A stretch of DNA of 64,000 nt from contig NZ_JAHVHW010000011.1 in the NCBI RefSeq assembly GCF_019802055.1, forward strand, positions 62,001 to 126,000, in the 5' to 3' direction. Positions 18,980 to 27,495 of the stretch are shown piece after piece. The notes under the pieces are model-generated. The model did no database searches, was not told the DNA's origin, and saw only the letters and a program-made list of their open reading frames with translations. The DNA comes from Ferrimonas balearica (GTDB lineage: Bacteria > Pseudomonadota > Gammaproteobacteria > Enterobacterales > Shewanellaceae). Every line of letters starts with the position of its first letter. Positions within the stretch are counted from its first letter, which is position 1. Made by a program: the position numbers and the translations under genes.

Positions 18980-19456
18980 TCAGCTGGCTTCGCTGTGGCG
19001 CTCGAACAGGGTTTCCAGCAAACGGTCTTCCAGTTCGAACCGCTCCTCCATCTTCTGCCCCAGCCTGGACAGGTCCTGATCCAACTCCATCAGAGTGTCG
19101 TCATCTACGCCGTTGGTGTACTTATCATTGAAGTCCAGCGCAGCGTCGGTGCTGGGAGAGATTTTGGGGAACAGGCTTTGTGCCAGGGACTTCGAGTGTT
19201 CGCCGTTTTTCTCACAGGCGGAGGCAACCTGGTCATACACTTCGAAGTGGCCTTCAGAGACGTAATCCACCAGCAGATTACAGAATTGCTGGATGTGGTC
19301 CTCTTCAGGCAGTTGACCCTTGTTCTTCTCATACGGGGGCAGGCCTGCCAGTTGGCAGTAGTGGATCAGCAGCTGACGACGGCTTTCCAGCCAATGGTCA
19401 ATCAGTGTGTTGGAGCCTCCCCAAGCATCCACGGCCCGTTCTAACTTTGTCAGCAT
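18980..19456 (-). CDS. rsd: Sigma-70 regulator Rsd (AlgQ family)
   Basis: Anti-sigma-70 factor that binds region 4 of RpoD and favours alternative sigma factors in stationary phase. The start at 19456 gives MLTKLERAVDAWGGSNTLID and 158 residues, exactly the E. coli length; an in-frame ATG 18 bases upstream lacks support, while AGAGGA sits before the chosen start. Motifs shared with Rsd include DHWLESRRQLL, CNLLVDYVSEGHFEVYD and RFELEDRLLETL. The gene is divergent from hemE, with a 385-bp spacer that holds a candidate small RNA, and convergent with acnB across element copy 1. Confidence 0.93.
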   Translation of the reverse strand: MLTKLERAVDAWGGSNTLIDHWLESRRQLLIHYCQLAGLPPYEKNKGQLPEEDHIQQFCNLLVDYVSEGHFEVYDQVASACEKNGEHSKSLAQSLFPKISPSTDAALDFNDKYTNGVDDDTLMELDQDLSRLGQKMEERFELEDRLLETLFERHSEAS

Positions 19457-19580
19457 GGCACCATCCTCTTGCAAGCCAACTTAATATTGGTACTTCCCAA
19501 TTTAAGTAAGGGATGGCTCAGGGATCAACGGTTTTTTAACCACTCGTGGAGGAATCTTCTGAAAGGGGGGGCGCAGGAAA

Positions 19581-19668
19581 TAAAAAACCCTGACGCCGAG
19601 GCGTCAGGGCATAAGATTGGGTGTTGCGGGCTCACTTGCGTGAACTTCTTACTTCGTTTTGCTAGCGC
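19581..19668 (-). ncRNA. Candidate small RNA upstream of hemE, antisense to its direction
   Basis: On the minus strand a near-consensus promoter, TTGCAC (19703-19698), 17-bp spacer, TATAAC (19680-19675), is followed 60-90 bases later by a strong terminator with no open frame between them. The predicted RNA of about 88 nt holds a small hairpin TCAC-GCAA-GTGA (GNRA loop) near 19630-19641, an unpaired CCCGCAACACCCAA stretch, then the terminator stem and U-tract. No known family was recognised; comparison by eye with Spot 42, RyhB, FnrS and 6S RNA found no match. It would run toward rsd, 125 bp away. Confidence 0.55.
19582..19609 (-). terminator. Minus-strand terminator in the rsd-hemE spacer
   Basis: Perfect 10-bp stem CCCTGACGCC/GGCGTCAGGG with a 2-base gap, followed on the minus strand by six T residues. 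No minus-strand gene lies upstream, so it ends an unannotated transcript. Confidence 0.88.
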
Positions 19669-19674
19669 CGTATT

Positions 19675-19703
19675 GTTATACCAAAGGCGAATTGGGAGTG
19701 CAA
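19675..19703 (-). promoter_or_regulatory. Near-consensus sigma-70 promoter on the minus strand
   Basis: TTGCAC-N17-TATAAC read on the minus strand, pointing at the terminator at 19582-19609 and away from hemE. Confidence 0.6.
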
Positions 19704-19841
19704 ATCTTTGCCTGTGACCATCCGCAAGCGAGGATTCCCCTGAATTGTGGGACGGCTCACGCTCACCTCGTATCAATCTTCGAACGCGGTGCTACAATGG
19801 CCTGAATTTTGTTGCGTATTGATGCGTAAGGGATGAACTAG

Positions 19842-20906
19842 ATGTCAGAACTGAAAAACGATCGTTACCTGCGGGCCCTGCTGCGCCAGCCGGTAGATGT
19901 GACTCCGGTCTGGATGATGCGTCAAGCTGGCCGTTATCTGCCTGAGTACCGAGCCACCCGCGCCGAAGCCGGCGATTTCATGAGCCTGTGTAAGAACCCT
20001 GAACTGGCCTGTGAAGTTACCCTCCAGCCTTTGCGTCGCTATCCGCTCGATGCCGCCATTCTGTTCTCCGACATCCTCACCATCCCCGATGCCATGGGCC
20101 TGGGTCTCTACTTCGAGACCGGTGAAGGTCCGCGCTTCCAGACTCTGGCTGACAACAAAGCCACCATCGAAAACCTGCCGATCCCGGATCCGGAGCAGGA
20201 ACTGCGCTACGTAATGGACGCTGTGCGTACCATCCGTCGCGAGCTGAAGGGTGAAGTGCCGCTGATCGGTTTCTCCGGCAGCCCCTGGACCTTGGCTACC
20301 TACATGGTAGAGGGCGGCAGCTCCAAAGACTTCGCCAAGATTAAGAAGATGGCGTTCTCCGAGCCGGCCACCATGCACTTGCTGCTGGACAAGCTGGCGG
20401 ACTCCGTCATTCTGTACCTGAACGCCCAGATCAAAGCGGGTGCTCAGGCGGTGCAGATCTTCGACACCTGGGGCGGCGCACTGTCCGGCCCGGCTTACCG
20501 CGAGTTCTCTCTGCGCTACATGCACAAGATCGTGGATGGCCTGATCCGTGACCACGACGGCCGCAAAGTACCGGTTGTTCTGTTCACCAAGGGCGGCGGT
20601 CAGTGGCTGGAAGATATCGCTGCCACCGGTTGTGACGCAGTGGGTCTGGATTGGACTGTGGACGTGAAAGCTGCTCGTGCCCGTGTGGGTGACAAAGTGG
20701 CGCTGCAGGGCAACATGGATCCGTCCATGCTGTACGCTCCGATCCCGCGCATCGAAGAGGAAGTGGAGCGCATCCTGGGTGAGTTCGGCCACGGCGATGG
20801 TCACGTATTCAACCTGGGTCACGGCATCCACCAGCACGCCGATCCGGAGCACGCTGGCGCCTTTATCAACGCTGTACACGAGCAGTCTCGCAAGTACCAC
20901 AAGTAA
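19842..20906 (+). CDS. hemE: Uroporphyrinogen decarboxylase
   Basis: Cytoplasmic enzyme that removes four carboxyl groups from uroporphyrinogen III to give coproporphyrinogen III in haem synthesis. The active-site segment [13 protein letters not shown] (Arg27, Arg31, Arg37) and FSDIL (Asp77) are present, as are the family blocks [19 protein letters not shown], and the C-terminal [14 protein letters not shown]. The length of 354 residues equals E. coli HemE. A -10-like TACAAT at 19793-19798 lies 43 bp before the ATG. The gene has its own terminator. Confidence 0.97.
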   Translation: MSELKNDRYLRALLRQPVDVTPVWMMRQAGRYLPEYRATRAEAGDFMSLCKNPELACEVTLQPLRRYPLDAAILFSDILTIPDAMGLGLYFETGEGPRFQTLADNKATIENLPIPDPEQELRYVMDAVRTIRRELKGEVPLIGFSGSPWTLATYMVEGGSSKDFAKIKKMAFSEPATMHLLLDKLADSVILYLNAQIKAGAQAVQIFDTWGGALSGPAYREFSLRYMHKIVDGLIRDHDGRKVPVVLFTKGGGQWLEDIAATGCDAVGLDWTVDVKAARARVGDKVALQGNMDPSMLYAPIPRIEEEVERILGEFGHGDGHVFNLGHGIHQHADPEHAGAFINAVHEQSRKYHK

Positions 20907-20924
20907 GCGCGCGACTGACTTAAG

Positions 20925-20955
20925 AAAAAAGCACCCTTCGGGGTGCTTTTTTTTT
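20925..20955 (+). terminator. hemE: Terminator after hemE
   Basis: GCACCC-TTCG-GGGTGC with A6 before and nine T residues after; the UUCG loop is very stable. Confidence 0.95.
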
Positions 20956-20989
20956 GATCTTCGATCTGGTTTCGCTCTGTCGTGATCGC

Positions 20990-20995
20990 TACAAT
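20990..20995 (+). promoter_or_regulatory. psuK: psuKG -10 box
   Basis: TACAAT within GATCGCTACAATG, 34 bp before the psuK ATG. No convincing -35 box. The same GCTACAAT context recurs upstream of several genes here. Confidence 0.45.
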
Positions 20996-21028
20996 GCCAA
21001 ACATAAGTCCGATAACCAAACATATGTT

Positions 21029-22120
21029 ATGACTGAGCGAGAGCAGCAGATCCTGGACCTAATTCGCCAGGACCCGCTTATCCCCCAGCAAGAGCTGGCG
21101 GACAAACTGGGTATCAGCCGCAGTGCGATTGCCGGGCACATCATGCACCTCACCCAGAAGGGACACATTCAGGGTAAGGGGTACATTCTGGCGCCGGAGC
21201 GCTACGCCCTGGTGATCGGCGGTGCCAACATGGATCTCTGTGGCGTGGCGGATCGCCCGCTGGTGGATGGGGATTCCACCCCGGGGAGTCTGACCGCCAG
21301 CGCTGGCGGTGTGGGACGCAATATCGCCGATAACCTGGCTCGCCTGGGCAGCCGGGTGGAGTTTATCTCCGCTCTGGGTGAAGACCGCTGGGCCGAGCAA
21401 CTGCTGGAATCCTGCCGTCTGGCTGGCGTGGGCACCGACCACTGTCTGAAGATCCCCGGCGCCACCACCTCCAGCTACCTATCCCTGCACGACAGCGATG
21501 GCGAGATGCGCCTGGCTCTGAACGACATGAGCCTGATTGAGCGTCTGGATGCGGAGCAGATGGAGCGCCGCCGGGGGCCGATCGATCGCGCCTCTGTGCT
21601 GGTGCTGGATGCCAACCTGTCCCAAGACGCTCTGGAAACCCTGTTTGCCCGGCCCTTGAGTGCGCCAGTACTGGTGGACCCGGTCTCCCAGGCCAAAGCC
21701 AGCAAGCTCAAACCCTTCCTGAGTCAGTTCGATACCCTCAAGCCCAATGCGCTGGAAGCGGAACTGCTCTCAGGCCACAGCCTGGAGAGTGAGGATGACC
21801 TGCCGCGGGTGGCGGATGCCCTGCATGAACTGGGCGTGCCCCGAGTGCTGCTCAGCCTCGGCAGCCGTGGTGCCTACGCCTCCGATTGCGGGGTGGGGAT
21901 CCGGTTCGAGCCCTCTGCCACCGAGGTGGTGAACGTGACAGGCGCCGGCGATGCCCTGATGGCGGGCCTGGCGCATGGCCGACTGGCCGGCTGGTCCTTT
22001 GCCGACACCGTACCTTTTGCCCTGGCCGCTGCCCGTCTGGCGCTGGCGACCAAGACCACTATCAATACCACTATGTCCGAAGCGGCCGTGCGCCGCCTGA
22101 TGGAGAAGACCCCATGCTAG
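21029..22120 (+). CDS. psuK: Pseudouridine kinase with N-terminal winged-helix domain
   Basis: PfkB-family kinase expected to phosphorylate pseudouridine to its 5'-phosphate, the substrate of the adjacent PsuG. Residues 1-55 form a DNA-binding-like winged helix (QQILDLIRQDP, QQELADKLGISRSAIAGHI), then the kinase fold from about 60 with GGANMDLCG, AGGVGRNIA and the catalytic VTGAGDALMAGL near residue 305. At 363 residues it is about 50 longer than E. coli PsuK (313) because of the helix-turn-helix. The ATG at 21029 is chosen because the domain starts there. It overlaps psuG by 7 bp. The fused domain suggests self-regulation, which is inferred. Confidence 0.9.
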   Translation: MTEREQQILDLIRQDPLIPQQELADKLGISRSAIAGHIMHLTQKGHIQGKGYILAPERYALVIGGANMDLCGVADRPLVDGDSTPGSLTASAGGVGRNIADNLARLGSRVEFISALGEDRWAEQLLESCRLAGVGTDHCLKIPGATTSSYLSLHDSDGEMRLALNDMSLIERLDAEQMERRRGPIDRASVLVLDANLSQDALETLFARPLSAPVLVDPVSQAKASKLKPFLSQFDTLKPNALEAELLSGHSLESEDDLPRVADALHELGVPRVLLSLGSRGAYASDCGVGIRFEPSATEVVNVTGAGDALMAGLAHGRLAGWSFADTVPFALAAARLALATKTTINTTMSEAAVRRLMEKTPC

Positions 22121-23031
22121 AGAAGTACCTGGATATCCACCCGGAAGTTGCCGAAGCCATTGCCAATAACCGTCCGGTAGTGGCACTGGAGTCCACCATC
22201 ATCTCCCACGGTATGCCCTATCCGCAGAACGTGGAAACCGCTCTGAAAGTGGAGCAGACCGTTCGCGAAGCGGGCGCGATCCCGGCGACCATCGCCATCA
22301 TCAAGGGCCGCCTGACCGTGGGCCTGACTGAGGAGCAGGTGGAGTTCCTGGGTAAAGAGGGTCTGTCCGTCACCAAGGCTTCCCGTCGCGACATCCCCTT
22401 TATCGTGGCTGCAGGTAAAACCGGCGCCACCACCGTGGCTTCCACCATGATCCTGGCCGCCATGGCTGGCATCAAAGTGTTCGCCACCGGCGGCATCGGT
22501 GGGGTTCACCGTGGCGCCCAGCAGACTTTCGACATCTCTGCTGACCTGCAGGAGCTGGCCAACACCGACGTTGCCGTCGTGTGTGCCGGTGCCAAGTCCA
22601 TTCTGGATCTGGGCCTGACCCGTGAGTACCTGGAAACCTTCGGCGTGCCGGTTGTGGGCTACCAGACTGACAGCCTGCCGGCGTTCTACACCCGCGAAAG
22701 CGACTTCAGCATCGACTACCGTCTGGACAGCAGCGACGCCATCGCGACCGCGCTGAGCGCCAAATGGGGCATGGGTCTGAAAGGCGGCGTGGTGATCGCC
22801 AACCCGATCCCGGAGCAGTACGCGATGCCGAAAGCCGAGATCGATGCGGCCATCGAAAAGGCGCTGGCGGAAGCGGAAGAGCAGGGCATTGGTGGCAAAG
22901 AGTCCACCCCCTTCCTGCTGGCCCGCGTTTGCGAACTGACCGGTGGCAACAGCCTGGATTCCAACATCCAGTTGGTGTTGAACAACGCCCGCCTGGCGTC
23001 CGCCATCGCTCGCGACCTCTGCGCTGAGTAA
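22114..23031 (+). CDS. psuG: Pseudouridine-5'-phosphate glycosidase
   Basis: Splits pseudouridine 5'-phosphate to uracil and ribose 5-phosphate, completing modified-nucleoside salvage with PsuK. The 305-residue protein has the family blocks ALESTIISHGMPYPQNVETA, KASRRDIPF, ATGGIGGVHRGA, CAGAKSILDLGLTREYLE and NPIPEQYAMP; E. coli PsuG is 312. The ATG at 22114 overlaps the psuK stop by 7 bp, so expression is coupled. A strong terminator follows directly, and element copy 2 starts against it. Confidence 0.96.
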   Translation: MLEKYLDIHPEVAEAIANNRPVVALESTIISHGMPYPQNVETALKVEQTVREAGAIPATIAIIKGRLTVGLTEEQVEFLGKEGLSVTKASRRDIPFIVAAGKTGATTVASTMILAAMAGIKVFATGGIGGVHRGAQQTFDISADLQELANTDVAVVCAGAKSILDLGLTREYLETFGVPVVGYQTDSLPAFYTRESDFSIDYRLDSSDAIATALSAKWGMGLKGGVVIANPIPEQYAMPKAEIDAAIEKALAEAEEQGIGGKESTPFLLARVCELTGGNSLDSNIQLVLNNARLASAIARDLCAE

Positions 23032-23048
23032 GACGCACAGGGTGCAGG

Positions 23049-23076
23049 AAAAAAGCCGCCGAAAGGCGGCTTTTTT
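23049..23076 (+). terminator. psuG: Terminator after psuG
   Basis: GCCGCC-GAAA-GGCGGC with A-tract before and six T residues after; the hairpin-ended element copy 2 begins 6 bases later. Confidence 0.93.
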
Positions 23077-23081
23077 ATTAC

Positions 23082-23353
23082 CAGTCTTAAACAACCTCTT
23101 ATGGAAGTGGTGATCGCTTCCTCGGGGCTTTGCCCGTAGAGTTGAGACTTCTAAATATCTTCGCGTAAACGGATAAGTAGAAGAGCCTCGAAATCGAATC
23201 CTTTTGATGTTGTCCGCATGACTTTCACGGCGATAGCCCTTCTGGTGGCCGCCGGGCCGCTCCCGGCAAAGGGGGGTAATGGTGCCTCTAAAGTCACATG
23301 CCTGTGGCATCCCCGAAAACAAAAAGCCCCCTGCTATGCAGGTGGATATCTAC
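23082..23353 (+). mobile_element. Hairpin-ended element, copy 2 (about 272 bp)
   Basis: Fills the 318-bp gap after psuG. The left end CAGTCTTAAAC matches copy 1, but the left hairpin is degenerate (CAACCTCTTATGGAAGTGG). The body follows copy 1 to about 23230, lacks its GC-rich core, and rejoins at CCCTTCTGGTGGCCGCC. Near the right end a further 24 bases are missing, which removes the AGCCCCC/GGGGGCT hairpin and the 5' side of the terminal hairpin. The right end, GGTGGATATCTAC, overlaps the stop codon of the convergent glycosylase gene. No coding capacity. Confidence 0.65.
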
Positions 23354-23976
23354 GAGTGATCCGCAAACAACCCGGTGATACGTCGCTGCAGTTCCGGCAC
23401 CACTTCTTTTTCAAACCAGGGGTGACGTTTCAGCCAGAGCGTATTGCGGGGGGAGGGGTGAGGCAGTGGCAGTCGTGCCTCGCCGTATTCTGACCAGCGG
23501 GCCACCGTATCGGTGAGGCTGGTGAAATGCTCCAGGTAGTGGCGCTGGGCATATTGGCCAACATAGAGCGTCAGGACCAGGTCCGGCAACAGCGCCAGCA
23601 AACGTGGATGCCAGAGCGGGGCGCAACGCTTGTCCGGTGGATTATCGCCGCTGCGACCCCGGCCGGGATAGCAGAACCCCATAGGCAGAATGGCCACCTG
23701 GTCCGGGTTGTAGAAGGTCTCCCGATCAATCCCCATCCACTGTCGCAGTCGATCACCGCTGGCGTCGTTCCAGGGGATGCCGGTCTGGTGAACCTTCAGT
23801 CCCGGGGCCTGACCGACAATCAATAACCGGGCGCGACTCCCCAATTGAATAACCGGATTCGGGTCCAGAACGTCGTGACAAAGACGGCATGTGCGCACTT
23901 CGTGAAGCAGATCACGCTGTTCCGGATTGTTGGCCTGATTTTGCGCTGTCGTTCCCGTTGTTCGCCGAACATTCAT
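23350..23976 (-). CDS. Uracil-DNA glycosylase family protein with Fe-S-type cysteines
   Basis: A 208-residue member of the uracil-DNA glycosylase superfamily. It has a motif-1-like GQAPGLKVHQTGIPWNDASG, followed by the C-terminal HPSPRN motif that inserts into DNA. Cys30, Cys33, Cys102 and Cys118 (C-x2-C and C-x15-C) match the spacing of the 4Fe-4S ligands in family 4/5 enzymes. Substrate and activity are not known. The ribosome site GAGGA precedes the ATG. The stop codon (complement of 23350-23352) falls within the right end of element copy 2, so the last residues may have been supplied by the insertion. Divergent from the next gene by 93 bp. Confidence 0.85.
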   Translation of the reverse strand: MNVRRTTGTTAQNQANNPEQRDLLHEVRTCRLCHDVLDPNPVIQLGSRARLLIVGQAPGLKVHQTGIPWNDASGDRLRQWMGIDRETFYNPDQVAILPMGFCYPGRGRSGDNPPDKRCAPLWHPRLLALLPDLVLTLYVGQYAQRHYLEHFTSLTDTVARWSEYGEARLPLPHPSPRNTLWLKRHPWFEKEVVPELQRRITGLFADHS

Positions 23977-24069
23977 GAAAAATCCTCAAGATGCATTTAA
24001 TTCAGGCCGTTAATTAGGTAAGTTCAAACCTCTTTGTCATAGAGCCAGCACCTGGATCTGCTCCTCCTG

Positions 24070-26637
24070 ATGAAACTCTCCCGTCGATTATTGCTGCTCC
24101 TTTTGGGTCTGGCTATCCCCCTGATCCTGACCGCCATTGTGTCGGCGTACTGGCTGATCAATGACGGGTTCAAGGGACATCAGCAGCGCGGTTATGCCGC
24201 TGAGCGGGCCCACCTTCAGGTCGATGTGGAGCGTTGGCTGGCGGACAATCGCCGCGAGATGAACGCCATCCGCATTGCGTTGGAAAATGAGCCACAGCAG
24301 GTGCTGGACTTTCTGGTGGCGCAGGCCAAACGCGAGGGCTTGGTAGCCCTGGTGATGAACCACCATGGTGAACTTCGGGTGCTGCAAAACAGCGCTGTTC
24401 CGGTGGACGGCAGCAGTGAAGCGATGCGCGCCCTGCTTGACCCCATTCTCTCCAGCGGCACCTTCCAGTATGAGCGAAGCGGTTTCGTGAGTTTGGAGGA
24501 GCAGGTGTTTGGCCTGGTGGCTTTGCCCCTCAACCACCGTAACTGGCGTGGCCTTATCGGGATTCAGGCGTTTGATCAGGAGAAGCTGGATTCTCTGAGT
24601 TACCGCCACACGGGGGTCCAATCCCTTTCCGTCGTCCCCGCCGCCGAAGGGCACCCGCTATCACTTCCTCACTTTTTCGGTCAGTCCCTGACGCTTCACC
24701 CGGTGTTCGATCAGACGGAAAGTCAGCTCCGATCTCAGCAGATTGGTCGTGTGATGACGGTACTGGCGCTGGTGTTGGTGCTGTTGGCGTTGGCCAGTTT
24801 TTTCACTTTCCGCCGCATCCTGCTGGGGCCACTGGCAAGATTAACTGAGCGCCTGGAGTCGGGCCTGACGCAGCGTAAAGTGAGTCGCCCGCTGCCGGAG
24901 TCCGGACGGAATGAGCTGTCCGAGATCAGCGTGCTCTGCAATGACTTGTTCGCCCAACGTCATCTTCAGCGTCAGCAGATCACCACCCTGCTCAGAGCGG
25001 TAAGCGATGCCGTTATTATGGTGGACCCCAAGGGGCGGATTGAACTGGTCAACACCACTGCAGAGCGGATGCTGGCGGTGGATCATGGCCCGGTGCGTCA
25101 GTGTGCGCTGGTGAATCTGGTACCGGGTGCCGCAGGGCAGGAGCTTCACTCCGCGCTGAAAGAGCTGCTCAGCTCCGGGCGGGTCAGCCTTGATGGGCGG
25201 GTGCGCCTGACCCAAGGCAGCCAGGAGCGGCAACTGCAATATCAAGCGATGCGAACCCTGGACAATGAAGGGGCGACATTGGGTGCCGTGCTGGTTCTCA
25301 GGGACATCACCCACTCCGAACAGATGAAACGGGAACTGGTGAACAAGTCCCAGCGGGACCACATCACCGGGATCTTCAACCGCCAGACCTTTGAGCAGCG
25401 CCTGGAAGCCCTGGCGGATCTGCCCGGGCAGCATGCGGTCTGTTATATGGACCTCAATCGCTTCAAGTTGATCAACGACAGTTGCGGTCATGAGGCCGGA
25501 GACCGGATGCTGCGGGATGTGGCTCAGGAGATGGGACGCAGTGTGCGTCAGGGCGATCTGCTGGCCCGCATCGGTGGCGATGAGTTTGGTCTGATCATGA
25601 AAGACACCTCGGCGCTGGATGCGGCCCGGGTGTTGAAGCAGATGATGGAACGGGTGGAGGGGATCACCCTCTACTGGGACAGCGGCAGCTACCGGGTTGG
25701 CATCAGTATCGGTGTGGCGTTCCAACGGGGCGACGAGCAGCGACCCCGTGAAGTGTTTAAAGATGCCGAGATCGCCTGCCACGCCAATAAGGGCAAGGGG
25801 GGCGAGAGCCAGATCCACTTCTTCGACTCTCTGGATCAGGACCTGGCCCACCAGCGCAACGCACCCCATTGGGCGATGAAGATCAATGAAGCGATCGTCA
25901 ATGATGATTTGGTGCTGTTCTACCAGCCCATCGAGCCGATCCACGCCAGCAACCTGCGGCGCAAATGCGAAGTGCTGCTGCGGATCCGTGAGGAGGGCGG
26001 GCGGATCCTGGCCCCGGGACAGTTTATTGCCGCCGCCGAGCGCTTTAACCTGATGCCCGCGGTCGATAAGGCGGTGATCCGCAAATCGTTCGAATGGCTG
26101 GCCCGCAACAGCCACCTCTGGAACACCCAGGTCCTCTCCATCAACCTCTCTGGCACCACGCTCTCCAATGGCAATCTGGTGGGCTACATCGATGAGATGT
26201 GCGCCCTCTACCGGGTGCCGCCGGAAACCATCTGTTTTGAGGTCACCGAGACCGCGGCCATCGCCAATGAAAACCGGGCCTTGGAGATCCTCCATGCGCT
26301 GCGCCGCCGCGGATTTGCTTTTGCGCTGGATGATTTCGGCTCCGGCTTTGCCTCTTACGGCTACCTGCGACAGTTGCCGGTCGATTACGTGAAGATCGAT
26401 GGCTGCTTTGTCCGTAACCTGGCCAGCAATGCCAAGGACTATGCCATCGTAAAATCGATCCACGACGTCTGTCGGGTGATGGGCATCGAAACCGTGGCGG
26501 AGTTTGTGGAGGACCAGGAAACCCTGTCCCGCCTCCGCGCCATTGGAGTGAACTACGCCCAGGGTTATGGCATTGGCCGGCCCAAAGATCTGGAAACCTA
26601 CCAGCCCGTGCCAATGGAGGATGGGGTAAAGGCCTGA
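24070..26637 (+). CDS. Membrane sensor GGDEF-EAL protein (cyclic-di-GMP)
   Basis: An 855-residue inner-membrane protein. Two membrane helices (about 7-30 and 232-252) enclose a periplasmic sensor of about 200 residues with no recognised fold. Then come a HAMP-like linker, a PAS region (about 305-420, AVSDAVIMVDPKGRIELVN), GGDEF with GGDEF near residue 501 in RIGGDEFGLIM, and EAL with EVLLRI near 633 and DDFGSGFASYGYLR. Both active-site motifs are intact. Predicted diguanylate cyclase and/or phosphodiesterase; direction of activity cannot be told from sequence. Followed by an SDR gene 72 bp away. Confidence 0.92.
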   Translation: MKLSRRLLLLLLGLAIPLILTAIVSAYWLINDGFKGHQQRGYAAERAHLQVDVERWLADNRREMNAIRIALENEPQQVLDFLVAQAKREGLVALVMNHHGELRVLQNSAVPVDGSSEAMRALLDPILSSGTFQYERSGFVSLEEQVFGLVALPLNHRNWRGLIGIQAFDQEKLDSLSYRHTGVQSLSVVPAAEGHPLSLPHFFGQSLTLHPVFDQTESQLRSQQIGRVMTVLALVLVLLALASFFTFRRILLGPLARLTERLESGLTQRKVSRPLPESGRNELSEISVLCNDLFAQRHLQRQQITTLLRAVSDAVIMVDPKGRIELVNTTAERMLAVDHGPVRQCALVNLVPGAAGQELHSALKELLSSGRVSLDGRVRLTQGSQERQLQYQAMRTLDNEGATLGAVLVLRDITHSEQMKRELVNKSQRDHITGIFNRQTFEQRLEALADLPGQHAVCYMDLNRFKLINDSCGHEAGDRMLRDVAQEMGRSVRQGDLLARIGGDEFGLIMKDTSALDAARVLKQMMERVEGITLYWDSGSYRVGISIGVAFQRGDEQRPREVFKDAEIACHANKGKGGESQIHFFDSLDQDLAHQRNAPHWAMKINEAIVNDDLVLFYQPIEPIHASNLRRKCEVLLRIREEGGRILAPGQFIAAAERFNLMPAVDKAVIRKSFEWLARNSHLWNTQVLSINLSGTTLSNGNLVGYIDEMCALYRVPPETICFEVTETAAIANENRALEILHALRRRGFAFALDDFGSGFASYGYLRQLPVDYVKIDGCFVRNLASNAKDYAIVKSIHDVCRVMGIETVAEFVEDQETLSRLRAIGVNYAQGYGIGRPKDLETYQPVPMEDGVKA

Positions 26638-26709
26638 CCCCATACCGGCACCGGCGTTTGCGGCGACAGGGAGTGAGTGCGCCGCCTGAGCACAATCAAG
26701 GAGAACACC

Positions 26710-27495
26710 ATGGATGGAGAGGTGGTGCTGCTGACCGGCGCCTCTGAGGGCATTGGTCGTGCGTTGGCGAAGCAGCTCAGTGCAAAGGGAGCACGGCTGA
26801 TGCTGGTGGCCCGAAACCAGGCGCGTCTTGACACTCTGATCGCCGAGCTGCCCGGTGAAGCGGTGGCCTTTGCCCTGGACCTGACCGAACTGGACCGACT
26901 GTCGGAGCTGATTGCTGCCACGCTGGCGCATTATGGTCGGTTGGACCGGCTTATCCTCAACGCTGGCATCACCATGTGGAGCCGGGTGGAAGATCTGACC
27001 GACCTCTCCGTACTGGAGCGGGTGATGCGGGTTAACTACCTGGCGACGGCACACCTGGCTCATGCGGCACTGCCTGCCCTGAAACAGAGCCGTGGCCACT
27101 ACGCAGTGGTCTCCTCCCTGACCGGTCTGACCGGCGTTCCCACTCGCAGTGGCTACTGCGCCTCCAAACACGCTGTCATGGGTTTTTTTGACGCCTTGCG
27201 CATTGAGTTACGCGGCACCGGCGTGGACGTCACCCTGCTGTGTCCGGATTTTGTCGTAACCCAGACCCACAAGCGCGCCATGGGCGCGGATGGGCAAGCT
27301 CTGGGTGAGACTCCGATGCAGGAGAGCAAAATCATGACCGCTGATGCCTGCGCCGCACAGATGATCAAAGCGATCGAAAAGCGTCAGCGGCTCTGGCTGG
27401 GTTCGGCGCGAGGACGTTTGGGGCGCTGGCTTAAACTGTTGGCGCCGGGACTGATTGATGCGCTGGCTGCCCGGGCGATTGAACGTCGCCGCTGA
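26710..27495 (+). CDS. SDR-family oxidoreductase
   Basis: Short-chain dehydrogenase/reductase of 261 residues. The cofactor motif TGASEGIG, the NAG motif (LILNAGITMW) and the catalytic Ser...Tyr-x3-Lys in SSLTGLTGVPTRSGYCASKH are intact, so it should be active with NAD(P)H. The C-terminal part (LLCPDFVVTQTHKRAMGADG) resembles classical SDRs acting on acyl or retinol-like substrates, but the substrate is not predictable. AAGGAG precedes the ATG at 26710; an upstream in-frame start at 26677 is unlikely. The last 65 bp overlap the end of the convergent patatin gene. Confidence 0.9.
   Translation: MDGEVVLLTGASEGIGRALAKQLSAKGARLMLVARNQARLDTLIAELPGEAVAFALDLTELDRLSELIAATLAHYGRLDRLILNAGITMWSRVEDLTDLSVLERVMRVNYLATAHLAHAALPALKQSRGHYAVVSSLTGLTGVPTRSGYCASKHAVMGFFDALRIELRGTGVDVTLLCPDFVVTQTHKRAMGADGQALGETPMQESKIMTADACAAQMIKAIEKRQRLWLGSARGRLGRWLKLLAPGLIDALAARAIERRR

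Noticed and set aside
18577-19131. 184-residue frame across element copy 1 and the rsd end
   Set aside because: Crosses the element boundary into the opposite strand of rsd; low-complexity Arg/Gly/Pro-rich and no transposase motif.
19581-19840. 6S RNA, Spot 42, RyhB or tmRNA in the rsd-hemE spacer
   Set aside because: None of the sequence hallmarks of these RNAs could be found; only a generic promoter and terminator are supported.
20954-21028. Longer N-terminus for psuK
   Set aside because: It would begin in the hemE terminator and run through the promoter; the winged helix starts at the ATG at 21029.
24841-27171. 776-residue frame antisense to the GGDEF-EAL and SDR genes
   Set aside because: Spans two real genes on the other strand, has no recognisable domain and is His/Gln-rich, as expected for a shadow frame.
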